From Hydrogenophilales bacterium (GTDB lineage Bacteria; Pseudomonadota; Gammaproteobacteria; Burkholderiales; Thiobacillaceae), in NCBI GenBank assembly GCA_016195805.1, contig JACPYT010000011.1, forward strand, positions 1 to 64,000: a DNA stretch of 64,000 nucleotides. The letters are read 5' to 3'. This document shows, piece after piece, positions 56,426-64,000 of this stretch; position 1 is the stretch's first letter; each line of letters begins with the position of its first letter. Below the pieces are notes generated by a model. It saw only the letters and a list, made by a program, of their open reading frames with translations. It did not search any database and was not told where the DNA came from. The translations under genes and the position numbers were made by a program.

Positions 56426-57031
56426 TTAGGCTCCTTTTGCGTCTACACCGATCAGCAGCTTGGTAGCGCTGAGGTATTGATGGGGCGGAATCACCAGATT
56501 GACCGGGGCCGGCACGTTCTTGAACACGCGCGCAGCCAGGTCGAAACGCGAACCGTGGCAGGGGCAGAGGAAGCCACCCGGCCAGTCCGCGCCCAGATCC
56601 TCTGCGCCGACTTCCTTGCGGTAGGTAGGCGAACAGCCGAGGTGGGTACAGATGCCGACCGCCACCAGAAATTCCGGCTTGATCGAGCGAGTGGCGTTCT
56701 TGCAATACGGGGGTTGCTGCGGCTGCTCGCTGTTCGGGTCGACCAGCCTGTTGTCGTGCTTGCCCAGCAGATCGAGCATTTCCTTCGTGCGGTTGACGAC
56801 CCACACCGGCTTGCCGCGCCATTCAGCCGTCAGCAACATGCCCGGCTCAACCTTGCTGATATCGATCTCTACTGGCGCACCCGCTGCCTTGGCGCGCGCG
56901 CTCGGCAGCATGCTCATCACCAGCGGCACGGCCACCCCCGCCACTGCAACCCCACCAACGGCGCTGGTCGCGGCAATCAGGAATTTTCGTTTACGTGTGT
57001 CCACTTTTTGCCCATCGGCTTCCTGGCTCAT
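56426..57031 (-). CDS. petA: Rieske iron-sulfur protein of the bc1 complex
   Basis: 201 aa. N-terminal Tat-like region (TRKRKFLIAATSAVGG; Arg-Lys rather than a strict twin Arg) and one membrane helix. The 2Fe-2S ligand motifs are CTHLGC and CPCHGSRFD. First gene of the leftward petABC operon. The 155-nt gap to the divergent protease gene holds promoters for both. Confidence 0.97.
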   Translation of the reverse strand: MSQEADGQKVDTRKRKFLIAATSAVGGVAVAGVAVPLVMSMLPSARAKAAGAPVEIDISKVEPGMLLTAEWRGKPVWVVNRTKEMLDLLGKHDNRLVDPNSEQPQQPPYCKNATRSIKPEFLVAVGICTHLGCSPTYRKEVGAEDLGADWPGGFLCPCHGSRFDLAARVFKNVPAPVNLVIPPHQYLSATKLLIGVDAKGA

Positions 57032-57186
57032 GTTTCCCTAACCTGAACGTGTTGCGATAAAACCGGCATTCTAACCAAATTGCCGCCCTCACCGGAAGCC
57101 CGTCGCGGCAATGACGCAATCGCCATCGGCGCTGGGCTATAATCGCCAAGTCTCAAAATTACGCCAAGTCACTGAATTTAATCAAT

Positions 57187-58362
57187 ATGCATATGCGCAA
57201 ATACTGGTTGCTTTTCGCCCAATCCACCACAGTGGCGCTTGGCGTGTTGTTCATCATTGCCCTGTTCAAACCTGATCTCCTGCGCTGGCAGAGGCCGGCA
57301 CCGAGCCTCACCATCCGGCAGGCTGCGCAACCGGCAGGCCGTGCGATCACCCCCGTCGAATCGTTCGCCCCGGCGGCACAAAAGGTGATTCCGGCGGTGG
57401 TCAACGTCTTTACGCAGCAGAAAGTCAACAACCCGACCCACCCGGCCCTGCAGGATCCGATTTTCCGGTATTTTTTTGGCGACCGCCTGGATGCGCGCCC
57501 GCGCGAGGTGTCCAATCTGGGCTCGGGCGTGGTCGTCAGCCCGAACGGCTACATTCTCACCAATCAGCACGTAGTCGAAGCTGCCGATGAAATCCAGGTG
57601 GCGCTGGCAAACGGCAAGACGGTGCCCGCACGCGTGGTCGGTGCCGACCCGGATACCGATCTGGCGGTCCTGAAAATCGATGCCCACGACCTGCCTGCAA
57701 TTACGTTTGCCGAGCCGGACAGCCTCAAGGTGGGCGACTGGGTGCTGGCGGTCGGCAATCCGTTCGGCGTCGGCCAGACCGTCACCGCGGGCATCGTCAG
57801 CGCACTGGGCCGCACCCATCTGGGGATCAATACCTTCGAGAATTTCATCCAGACCGATGCCGCCATCAACCCCGGCAACTCGGGCGGCGCGCTGGTCGAT
57901 GCGGCCGGCAACCTGGTCGGGATCAACAGCGCGATCTATTCGCGCACCGGCGGTTCGCAAGGCATCGGCTTCGCCATTCCCGTCAGCATCGCGCGCAAGG
58001 TGATGGAGCAGATCATCAAGACCGGCAGCGTGACGCGCGGCTGGGTCGGGGTCGAAGTCCAGGATCTGAACCCCGAACTGGCGGAATCATTCAGCCTGAA
58101 GAGCGCGGAAGGCGCATTGATTGCCGGCGTGCTGAAGGGCGGGCCGGCCGACGTCGGCGGCATACGCCCGGGCGATATCCTGGTGGCCGTCAACGACCGC
58201 GCGGTGACCGATTCGGCGTCGCTGCTCAATCTGATTGCCGCCCTGAAACCGGGCGACGAGGCGCGCCTGAGGGTGGCGCGCAAGCAACAAACGATGGACC
58301 TGAAAATCCAGGTCGGGCGGCGCCCCCTGCAGCGCACGGTGGAGCCGGCGCAGGAGCCCTAA
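57187..58362 (+). CDS. DegS/HtrA-type periplasmic serine protease
   Basis: 391 aa. N-terminal membrane anchor (about 7-25), trypsin-like domain with His in TNQHVV, Asp in DTDLAVL and Ser in GNSGGALV, then a single PDZ domain (about 285-375). One PDZ plus anchor favours a DegS/AlgW-type sensor protease over DegP/DegQ. The stop overlaps the convergent DUF255 gene by four bases. Confidence 0.93.
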   Translation: MHMRKYWLLFAQSTTVALGVLFIIALFKPDLLRWQRPAPSLTIRQAAQPAGRAITPVESFAPAAQKVIPAVVNVFTQQKVNNPTHPALQDPIFRYFFGDRLDARPREVSNLGSGVVVSPNGYILTNQHVVEAADEIQVALANGKTVPARVVGADPDTDLAVLKIDAHDLPAITFAEPDSLKVGDWVLAVGNPFGVGQTVTAGIVSALGRTHLGINTFENFIQTDAAINPGNSGGALVDAAGNLVGINSAIYSRTGGSQGIGFAIPVSIARKVMEQIIKTGSVTRGWVGVEVQDLNPELAESFSLKSAEGALIAGVLKGGPADVGGIRPGDILVAVNDRAVTDSASLLNLIAALKPGDEARLRVARKQQTMDLKIQVGRRPLQRTVEPAQEP

Positions 58363-60161
58363 TCCGGCCGTGCCTGCGCCAGCACGCGCACGCGCGTGGG
58401 ATAGGCGTAAGGGTCCTGTTCCATGGCCGGCAGGCGCCAGCGCGCCGCCTTGCGTGCCAGCCGGTGCAATGCGGGATCCGGTATGCGCAGGCTGGCCAGA
58501 ATCAGCACATCGGATGGCGAAACCAGCGAGCCATCCTCCAGCGCCGGCTCGGGCTGTAGCGTCGTCAGCAGCGGCTTGACCTCGCGTTTCCAACCCCGTT
58601 CACTCCAGAAAAGTTGCCACGCGGTATGGGCGAATTGCCGCGCACGCTCGCGCGACTGCGCATTGCCGGTGGCATCGGCATGGTCGAGCAGCCCCTGCAC
58701 CACGTAGGCGTAGTCCTCCAGTTCCGCATGCGGCAGGATCTGGCCATGTGCCATCGCCTTCATCAGACGACCGCCCTTCGCCAGCCGCGTCAGCAGAAAT
58801 CGCTGCAGCCGGTCGGCATCCTGGCGGTAGGCCGGGTCGAGTGCCATGGCTTGGCTGAAAGCCGACAGCGCGAGGCCATTGAGGCCGGCATTCAGCTTGT
58901 CGTCCCTGGGCAGGCTGCGCATCCGCCGCAAGGGATACAGCGTACGTGCCGCGTCGGCCAGCAGGCGGCGTTCATCGGCCGTCGGTGTAACGTATTCCGC
59001 AGGCAGATAGCCCGCGTCAAACCTGCGCGGCGCATCGAGCTGCCACACCCGGCGCACGGCCGCGAAAACCTCAGGCGACAGGCGCCGCTTCAGTTCGTCG
59101 GGTTCCCACAGATACGTGGCCCCTTCCCGTCCCGAGGCATCGACCGCCGACGTGCTGCTGTAGTAGCCGCCACTCGCATCCCGCAGCGCGTCCTGCATGA
59201 AGCCGAGCGTGCTGCGCGCAATCTCGCGGTAAGCGGGACGATCCAGGATCGTCGCGGCGCGCAGATAGAGCATCGCCAGCTGCGCATTGTCGTACAGCAT
59301 TTTCTCGAAATGCGGCGTGCTCCAGTCGGGATCGACGGTATAGCGGAAAAACCCGCCGCCCACCGCGTCCCGCATGCCGCGCGTCGCCATCTGATCGAAC
59401 GTCAGGCGCAAGAACTCGGCCAGCCGTGCATCGGGCTGCTGCGCCTGACGATCCAGCAGGGCGCTCAACTGCGGCGCCATGGGAAATTTGCTGACTTGGC
59501 CGAAACCACCGCGCAGGGTGTCGGCCTCCTGCCAGACGCCCGCCATAAACTGTTCCCAGGCCTTTGCGCTTCGCGCTGCCGTCAATGGCTCGCCCGCTGG
59601 TCGCGCACCTGGCGGCGGTGCGGCCAGCGTGGCCAAACGGCGAATACCGGCCTGATCCGACAACCAGCGTGAGGCGAGCTGGGACAACAGCGTGCGGAAC
59701 GCATCGGGGGGCTCATACAACACCGCATAGACGGGGTAGCCTTCCGGTGTCACGAAGGCATTCAGGGGCCAGCCTGCAGCGCCACGAAGGCGTGCGGAAA
59801 AACCCTGCAAGGCGTCGTCCAGCCCGGTGTTGAGCTCACGGTCGACTTTGACCGGTATGAAATCGCGGTTGAGCAGCGCAGCGATCTGGGGATTCTTGTA
59901 GCTTTCGCGCTGCATGACGTGACACCAGTGGCAGGCGAAGTAGCCGACCGAAACGAAGAGCAGCTTGTTTTCCCGCCGCGCACGCGCGATCGTGGCGGCG
60001 TTCCATTCCTGCCAGGCCACCGGGTCGTGGCCGTGCAAGGCCAGGTAGGGAGAGGGATGATCGACGAGTTGATTGCGCAGCGCGGCTGCGCCTGCCGCAA
60101 TGGGCAGCAGCAGAATCAGCAACAGGGCGGCTGAGCGTCGTCCCGCGTCAAACCCTGACAT
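58359..60161 (-). CDS. Exported DUF255 (YyaL/SSP411-type) thioredoxin-domain protein
   Basis: 600 aa from MSGFDAGRRSAALLLILLLPIAAGA (signal peptide). Thioredoxin-like domain with CHWC (YFACHWCHVMQRE, about 72-84), then an alpha/alpha-toroid resembling glycosidases or epimerases (GGFGQVSKFPMAPQLS; GGGFFRYTVDPDWSTPHFEKMLYDNAQL). Most family members are cytoplasmic; this one looks exported. Its start overlaps the anti-sigma gene by 14 nt, making it the third gene of the sigma operon. A role in periplasmic thiol or sulfur chemistry is inferred. Confidence 0.85.
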   Translation of the reverse strand: MSGFDAGRRSAALLLILLLPIAAGAAALRNQLVDHPSPYLALHGHDPVAWQEWNAATIARARRENKLLFVSVGYFACHWCHVMQRESYKNPQIAALLNRDFIPVKVDRELNTGLDDALQGFSARLRGAAGWPLNAFVTPEGYPVYAVLYEPPDAFRTLLSQLASRWLSDQAGIRRLATLAAPPPGARPAGEPLTAARSAKAWEQFMAGVWQEADTLRGGFGQVSKFPMAPQLSALLDRQAQQPDARLAEFLRLTFDQMATRGMRDAVGGGFFRYTVDPDWSTPHFEKMLYDNAQLAMLYLRAATILDRPAYREIARSTLGFMQDALRDASGGYYSSTSAVDASGREGATYLWEPDELKRRLSPEVFAAVRRVWQLDAPRRFDAGYLPAEYVTPTADERRLLADAARTLYPLRRMRSLPRDDKLNAGLNGLALSAFSQAMALDPAYRQDADRLQRFLLTRLAKGGRLMKAMAHGQILPHAELEDYAYVVQGLLDHADATGNAQSRERARQFAHTAWQLFWSERGWKREVKPLLTTLQPEPALEDGSLVSPSDVLILASLRIPDPALHRLARKAARWRLPAMEQDPYAYPTRVRVLAQARPD

Positions 60162-60885
60162 AGGTCCAGCCTTGCTGGAGCCGGGTGACGATTTCGCCGA
60201 TGGCGGTCGGTGCAGTCTGCGCGGCAGGCAACAGGGTGACCTCTTCGCCATTGCTGCGCAGGCGGGCGATGGACTGGCCACACGCAACCCATTGCAGGTT
60301 GGCGTGGCGCAGCTTCATCTGCGCAATGCGGTCGGCATAGGGACTATGCCCCGCACGCAGCAGGTCGACGCCGCGGCTGTTGGCGATGACCTCGAGCTGC
60401 ATCGCCCTGCCCTGCCGCTCCGCTTCGTCGAGCAGGTGCTCGGCCTGGTCCAGCACCGCCTGCATCTTGCCCGGCGCGGCGCTGTCGAGATGCAGCATGA
60501 TCCGGTTCGGATCCGCCTGACGTCTCAGGCTGACCACCTGAAAACTGCCAGGAACGAGCGCGGGTGCAGGCGCGACTGCCACCGTTTGCGCGTCCAGGCC
60601 GCGCAAGGCCCAGCCGCCGCTCAGGCCGGCCAGCAGGACCAGACAACCGAAAGCGCAGCGCTGCACGAAGTGCCGACGGGGCACGGCACGCGATCTCCGG
60701 CCAGCGGCCAGCGGGGGCTCGGCATACGCCAGACGCACCATGCTGCGCAGGCTGCGCAGCGCGCATACGCGCTGGGCCAGTTCCGCATCCTCGCGTATCC
60801 GGGCGATGAGCTTTTCGCTCTCTGCCACGTCGAGTTCGCCATCGATGAATGCATGCAGGATCTCATCCGAGACGACAGGGTTCAT
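60148..60885 (-). CDS. Transmembrane anti-sigma factor with a C-terminal DsrE-like domain
   Basis: 245 aa. N-terminal about 1-55 has the anti-sigma pattern (LHAFIDGELDVAESEKLIARI) but lacks the H-x3-C-x2-C zinc motif. One membrane helix at about 74-96. The periplasmic part (about 125-245) resembles DsrE proteins and closely parallels the free DsrE encoded at 61575: both carry one Cys 42-43 residues from the C-terminus (ACGQSI here, VCNNTL there) and end LQ-x3-4-(W/Y)-x-Y. The start overlaps the sigma gene stop (ATGA). Confidence 0.8.
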   Translation of the reverse strand: MNPVVSDEILHAFIDGELDVAESEKLIARIREDAELAQRVCALRSLRSMVRLAYAEPPLAAGRRSRAVPRRHFVQRCAFGCLVLLAGLSGGWALRGLDAQTVAVAPAPALVPGSFQVVSLRRQADPNRIMLHLDSAAPGKMQAVLDQAEHLLDEAERQGRAMQLEVIANSRGVDLLRAGHSPYADRIAQMKLRHANLQWVACGQSIARLRSNGEEVTLLPAAQTAPTAIGEIVTRLQQGWTYVRV

Positions 60886-61463
60886 TTCACTCTCCTCAGC
60901 GCCGGCTGCGCCGCAGGCTGCTGCATTGCGATATTCAGCAAGTCCTTCAGGCGCGCGCGCGCGCGCGACAAACGGCTCATCACGGTTCCGACCGGAATGT
61001 CCAGAATCCCGGCCACTTCGGCATAGCCGAATTCTTCCAGATCGACCAGCGTCAGTACCTGGCGCTGCCCCAGCGGCAGGCGCGCCACCGCCGCGCGCAC
61101 GCAGGCGATCACCTGCTCGCGGTTGCAGCAGGCCTCGGGGGTCTCGGCGCCAGATTCAAGTTCATCCTGCCAGTCATCGACATCTTCGAAATCGCGGCGG
61201 CTGCGCAGATGATCGAGCCAGCAATGATTCATGATTGCAACCAGCCAGGCCTTCAGCGCCGCCTCCTCGCGCAACTGGGCACGCCGCATCCAGGCTTTGG
61301 ACAGGGTCTCCTGCACCAGATCGTCAGCCAACGCCGCGTCGTGACACCAGGCATAGGCGATGCGGTAGAGCACCGGGCGCAATGCCTCGATGCCGGGGCG
61401 GAACGGGCCAAACAGAAAACGGCTGATCATGAGCATGTGGGGAGGACGAGGAAAGTAGTTCAT
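60882..61463 (-). CDS. ECF-family RNA polymerase sigma factor
   Basis: 193 aa. Sigma region 2 (YRIAYAWCHDAALADDLVQETLSKAWM) and region 4 (LPLGQRQVLTLVDLEEFGYAEVAGILDIPVGTVMSRLSRARARL). A Cys/acidic linker lies between them. It should be held by the membrane anti-sigma factor encoded next. ATG at 61463 follows a GGAATAA string. Confidence 0.93.
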   Translation of the reverse strand: MNYFPRPPHMLMISRFLFGPFRPGIEALRPVLYRIAYAWCHDAALADDLVQETLSKAWMRRAQLREEAALKAWLVAIMNHCWLDHLRSRRDFEDVDDWQDELESGAETPEACCNREQVIACVRAAVARLPLGQRQVLTLVDLEEFGYAEVAGILDIPVGTVMSRLSRARARLKDLLNIAMQQPAAQPALRRVK

Positions 61464-61492
61464 TTATTCCAGAAAAAAACTTCTCCGGGAAT

Positions 61493-61518
61493 GGAATAAG
61501 CGTGCCAGCCTCCGCGTC
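61493..61518 (+). promoter_or_regulatory. Candidate ECF-type promoter for the DsrE-porin transcript
   Basis: GGAATAA, a 15-nt spacer, then CGTC: an ECF-style -35/-10 pair in the 111-nt divergent intergenic region. GAATAA strings also occur as GGAATAA beside the sigma start (61464-61470, minus) and GTGAATAA (61541-61548, minus). Autoregulation is inferred. Confidence 0.45.
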
Positions 61519-61574
61519 TCCCATCAGGCAGGATAAAGCCAGCTTATTCACGTACACAAATATGGAGACTTACA

Positions 61575-62030
61575 ATGATACGCACCCTCACCCCGCTGCT
61601 CGCTGCCCTCATGCTGGCAGCCGTCCCCATGGCCCACGCCGCTCCGCTGGCCGAAGCCGCCGCGCCCGCCGCCGACTCCGCCCAGGTAAAAGTCGTCTAC
61701 CACGTCAACGATGCCTCCGTCGCCCGCGCCGCCATGAACAATATAAATAATGAGCTCAACGCCAGCCCGAACGACAAGATCGTCCTCGTGGCCCACGGCA
61801 AGGGCATCGATTTCCTGCTCAACGACGCCAAGGACGACAAGGGTCCCTTCGAGGCCCAGGTCGCCGGCCTGAAGGATAAAGGCGTCGACTTCCGCGTCTG
61901 CAACAACACCCTCAAGTCGCGCAATCTGACGCCTGACGCCGTCATCATGGAGGCCAAGGTGGTGCCGTCCGGCGTGGCTGAAATCGCCCGCCTGCAGGCC
62001 AAGGAGGGCTATGTCTACATAAAGCCCTGA
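61575..62030 (+). CDS. Exported DsrE family protein
   Basis: 151 aa, RBS GGAG 9 nt upstream. Signal peptide MIRTLTPLLAALMLAAVPMAHA. The mature part has the DsrE/DsrF fold pattern (KVVYHVNDASVARAAMNNINN ... KIVLVAHGKGIDFL) and one conserved-position Cys at about 109 (FRVCNNTLKSRNL). DsrE-type proteins bind or relay sulfur on this Cys; exported members are common in sulfur oxidisers, but their role is poorly known. It is divergent from the sigma gene. Confidence 0.9.
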   Translation: MIRTLTPLLAALMLAAVPMAHAAPLAEAAAPAADSAQVKVVYHVNDASVARAAMNNINNELNASPNDKIVLVAHGKGIDFLLNDAKDDKGPFEAQVAGLKDKGVDFRVCNNTLKSRNLTPDAVIMEAKVVPSGVAEIARLQAKEGYVYIKP

Positions 62031-62071
62031 ATCGCGCGAAGACGAAGAAACGACAGCGACTACGCACCGCA

Positions 62072-62101
62072 ATGCCCTCAGGCCTGACGGCCTGAGGGCA
62101 T
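62072..62101. repeat. Perfect 13-bp hairpin between DsrE and porin genes
   Basis: ATGCCCTCAGGCC-TGAC-GGCCTGAGGGCAT, with no T run following. It could stabilise or partly terminate the DsrE message ahead of the porin. The porin RBS (AAGGAGGAG) is 10 nt downstream. Confidence 0.75.
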
Positions 62102-62123
62102 GACACAACTAAGGAGGAGAACC

Positions 62124-63461
62124 ATGAGAATCAAACCCGTTGCGGCCATCCTGGCCGCGCTGCTGCCCCTGTCCGCTCACGCCGCCAACTGGGTGGACGT
62201 GATCGGAACCGAACCCGCCAACACGCCCAAGATCAAGCCGTTCGGTTTCATCCAGCCGACTTACACCTACTACGATGCCAGTCCGCTCTCCGGCATGGGT
62301 GGCGCCGCCGCAAGCGCAAACGGCCAGAACCAGATTCAGAACATGGTCCAACCGTCGTTCAACAATACCGAGCAGATACAGTTCCTGCGCGCGCAGTTCG
62401 GCCTGCGAGGCCGCATCAATGACAACATCAACTACTTCCTGCTGACCGACGTCGGCAGCAACCTCACCACCGTGCAGCACCCGCTGATGCTCACCGACGC
62501 CTCGGTGACGCTCAGCTACATCCCGGGCGCCAAGATCCGCGCCGGCCTGTTCAAGCTGCCCACCGGCGAGGAGGCGCTCGTCAGCAATCCGGTCGCGTTC
62601 TCGTACGTGTACTACAGCGCGGTCACCAGCGCGCTGGTCCAGGAGAGCTTTTACCACGACGTGACTGGCACGCCGGCGGGCTGTGCAGTGCTGGCCGGCG
62701 CGCACTCGCTCGACTGCGGCGCGGTCATCGCCGGCAACAACGCCTTCCGCGACTGGGGCATCCAGGTCTTCGACAGCTTCCGCAAGGACAAGTGGGAACT
62801 GGGGTACGCCGGCATGGTGTCGAACGGCAACGAGATCGAGAACTTTGGCGACAACAACAGCAGCAAGGACTTGACCGGCCGCCTGCAGCTCTCCTACGTG
62901 TTCGCCGGCCAGGGCCCGCTGCGCCAGGACGCCAACGTGTTCGCGTGGCACCAGTCCGGCAAGCGCACTTACGGCGGGACCGATTACGACCGCACCCGCG
63001 AGGGCGCCGGCTTCCGCGTGACCAAGGGCCCCTTCCGCACCTCGGGTGAATACATCCGCGGCGAAGGCATGATCGCGGCCGGACCCAACCCGCCGGTGCT
63101 TCCGGCCGCAGGCAATCTGGAACCGCCGTACAACCTCAACATCGCGCCGAAGGGCAAGGCCGACGGCTGGTACCTGGAAGGCGGCTGGCGCCTTCTCCCG
63201 AACTGGGAAATCGAGGCGCGCTACGACGAGTTCGACCGCAACTACGACGATGCGGCGGCCGAGCGCCTGTTCAAGACATGGACGCTGGGTGGGCAGTACT
63301 TCATCAACAAGAGCACCCGCGTGACCCTCAATTACGAATGGCGCACCGCGGAGGTACCCAACCCGCAAGCGATGACGAACACCGTCCAGCGCAGCAATGC
63401 CGAGGCAGTCGTGAACAACCTCGGCAACCGGCTCAGCATGCAGTTGACGTGGTTCTTCTGA
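62124..63461 (+). CDS. Phosphate-selective-type porin (OprO/OprP family)
   Basis: 445 aa from MRIKPVAAILAALLPLSAHA (signal peptide). The barrel shows the family's RAQFGLRGRINDNINYFLLTDVG, the AKIRAGLFKLPTGEEAL helix-strand and a C-terminal Phe (MQLTWFF). One loop holds two Cys (AGCAVLAGAHSLDCG). The substrate may be phosphate or another anion; the link to DsrE suggests a sulfur oxyanion as an alternative. Confidence 0.88.
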   Translation: MRIKPVAAILAALLPLSAHAANWVDVIGTEPANTPKIKPFGFIQPTYTYYDASPLSGMGGAAASANGQNQIQNMVQPSFNNTEQIQFLRAQFGLRGRINDNINYFLLTDVGSNLTTVQHPLMLTDASVTLSYIPGAKIRAGLFKLPTGEEALVSNPVAFSYVYYSAVTSALVQESFYHDVTGTPAGCAVLAGAHSLDCGAVIAGNNAFRDWGIQVFDSFRKDKWELGYAGMVSNGNEIENFGDNNSSKDLTGRLQLSYVFAGQGPLRQDANVFAWHQSGKRTYGGTDYDRTREGAGFRVTKGPFRTSGEYIRGEGMIAAGPNPPVLPAAGNLEPPYNLNIAPKGKADGWYLEGGWRLLPNWEIEARYDEFDRNYDDAAAERLFKTWTLGGQYFINKSTRVTLNYEWRTAEVPNPQAMTNTVQRSNAEAVVNNLGNRLSMQLTWFF

Positions 63462-63481
63462 GCCTTTCCGCCCCCTGCAAG

Positions 63482-63509
63482 ACGGCGGCCCCGCGGCCGC
63501 CGTTTTTTA
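63482..63509 (+). terminator. Rho-independent terminator after the porin gene
   Basis: ACGGCGGCC-CCGC-GGCCGCCGT followed by TTTTTATT, 20 nt past the porin stop. It reaches the 3' end of orn. Confidence 0.9.
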
Positions 63510-64000
63510 TTCGCCGCGAATGAAATGCTCGCGGTAGTAGCGGAGCTCGTCGATGGATTCGTAGATGTCCGCCAGCGCCTCGTGTCGGTTCGATTTCTTG
63601 AACGCTTCCGACAGCCCCGGCCGCCAGCGCTTGGCCAGTTCCTTCAGCGTGCTGACGTCGAGGTTACGGTAGTGAAAGAAGGCTTCCAGTTGCGGCATGT
63701 AGCGCGCCAGGAAGCGGCGGTCCTGACAGATCGAATTGCCGCACATCGGCGAGGTACGGGCCGGGACATGCTGCTTCACGAACTCCAGCATCTGTGCCTC
63801 GGCCTCGGCTTCGTCGAGCTGCGAGGCCTTGACGCGGTCGATCAGGCCCGACTTTCCGTGGGTGCCCTTGTTCCAGTTGTCCATCGCATCCATCACCTCG
63901 TCGGGCTGATGCACCACCAGAACGGGGCCTTCGGCCACGGTATTGAGGTCGGCATCGGTGACGACGATGGCGAGTTCGATGATGCGATCGGTGTCGGGGG
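63507..64000 (-). CDS. orn: Oligoribonuclease, C-terminal part (cut by window edge)
   Basis: The leftward frame is open to the window end, giving [20 protein letters not shown] before the track's internal Met. DEDD-type exonuclease hallmarks: HGKSGLI, the [20 protein letters not shown] segment and [19 protein letters not shown] near the C-terminus (HxAxxD). It degrades 2-5 nt RNA oligomers. About the first 15 residues lie outside the window. Confidence 0.96.
   Translation of the reverse strand, partial: PDTDRIIELAIVVTDADLNTVAEGPVLVVHQPDEVMDAMDNWNKGTHGKSGLIDRVKASQLDEAEAEAQMLEFVKQHVPARTSPMCGNSICQDRRFLARYMPQLEAFFHYRNLDVSTLKELAKRWRPGLSEAFKKSNRHEALADIYESIDELRYYREHFIRGE

Overview
The window comes from a GC-rich betaproteobacterium, most likely of the Nitrosomonadales (Thiobacillus/Sulfuricella/Methylobacillus-like). 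Support comes from the 5' part of a betaproteobacterial-type 16S rRNA gene at the left edge, a petABC-sspA-sspB block, a PP0621-pilS-pilR block, and an exosortase B (XrtB) / EpsDEFGHIL exopolysaccharide locus of the kind known from methylotrophic and sulfur-oxidising Nitrosomonadales. All calls were made by reading the sequence; no database search was run.

Layout. 1-1375: 5' portion of a leftward 16S gene with boxA and a sigma70 promoter. 1376-8754: housekeeping genes, including an iron-type alcohol dehydrogenase, LemA plus a GIDE/EF-hand membrane protein, a ferredoxin-reductase-like enzyme coupled to a small HExxH membrane protein, RecJ and a rhomboid protease. 8755-9060: a cluster of REP-like palindromes. 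9061-38508, almost all leftward: a roughly 30 kb surface-polysaccharide locus. It holds dTDP-rhamnose and UDP-galactose genes (rmlBACD, galE), glycosyltransferases, a radical SAM protein, a beta-helix protein, a methyltransferase, a flippase and polymerase, a sulfotransferase, GDP-fucose genes (gmd, fcl) and the XrtB-type export/assembly genes (epsI, xrtB, epsG, epsF, epsE, epsL, a CPBP protease, epsD).

38736-48946: an outer-membrane FadL-OmpA fusion barrel, an unknown protein paired with a TPR-sulfotransferase, the WcaJ-type initiating sugar transferase, and three PEP-CTERM proteins, the probable substrates of XrtB. Two PEP-CTERM genes have near-consensus sigma54 promoters. One is split by a frameshift in a run of ten G. 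A short remnant of a fourth copy lies beside the third. 48947-50018 is a kilobase without a convincing gene that carries an imperfect direct repeat.

50019-58362: PP0621, pilS and pilR, tRNA-Thr, sspB, sspA, the cytochrome bc1 complex and a DegS-like protease. 58359-63461: an ECF sigma factor, an anti-sigma factor whose periplasmic part looks like a DsrE domain, and a DUF255 thioredoxin-type protein, divergent from a free exported DsrE protein and a phosphate-selective-type porin. This redox/sulfur-flavoured module is the best candidate for an undescribed signalling system. The window ends inside oligoribonuclease (orn).
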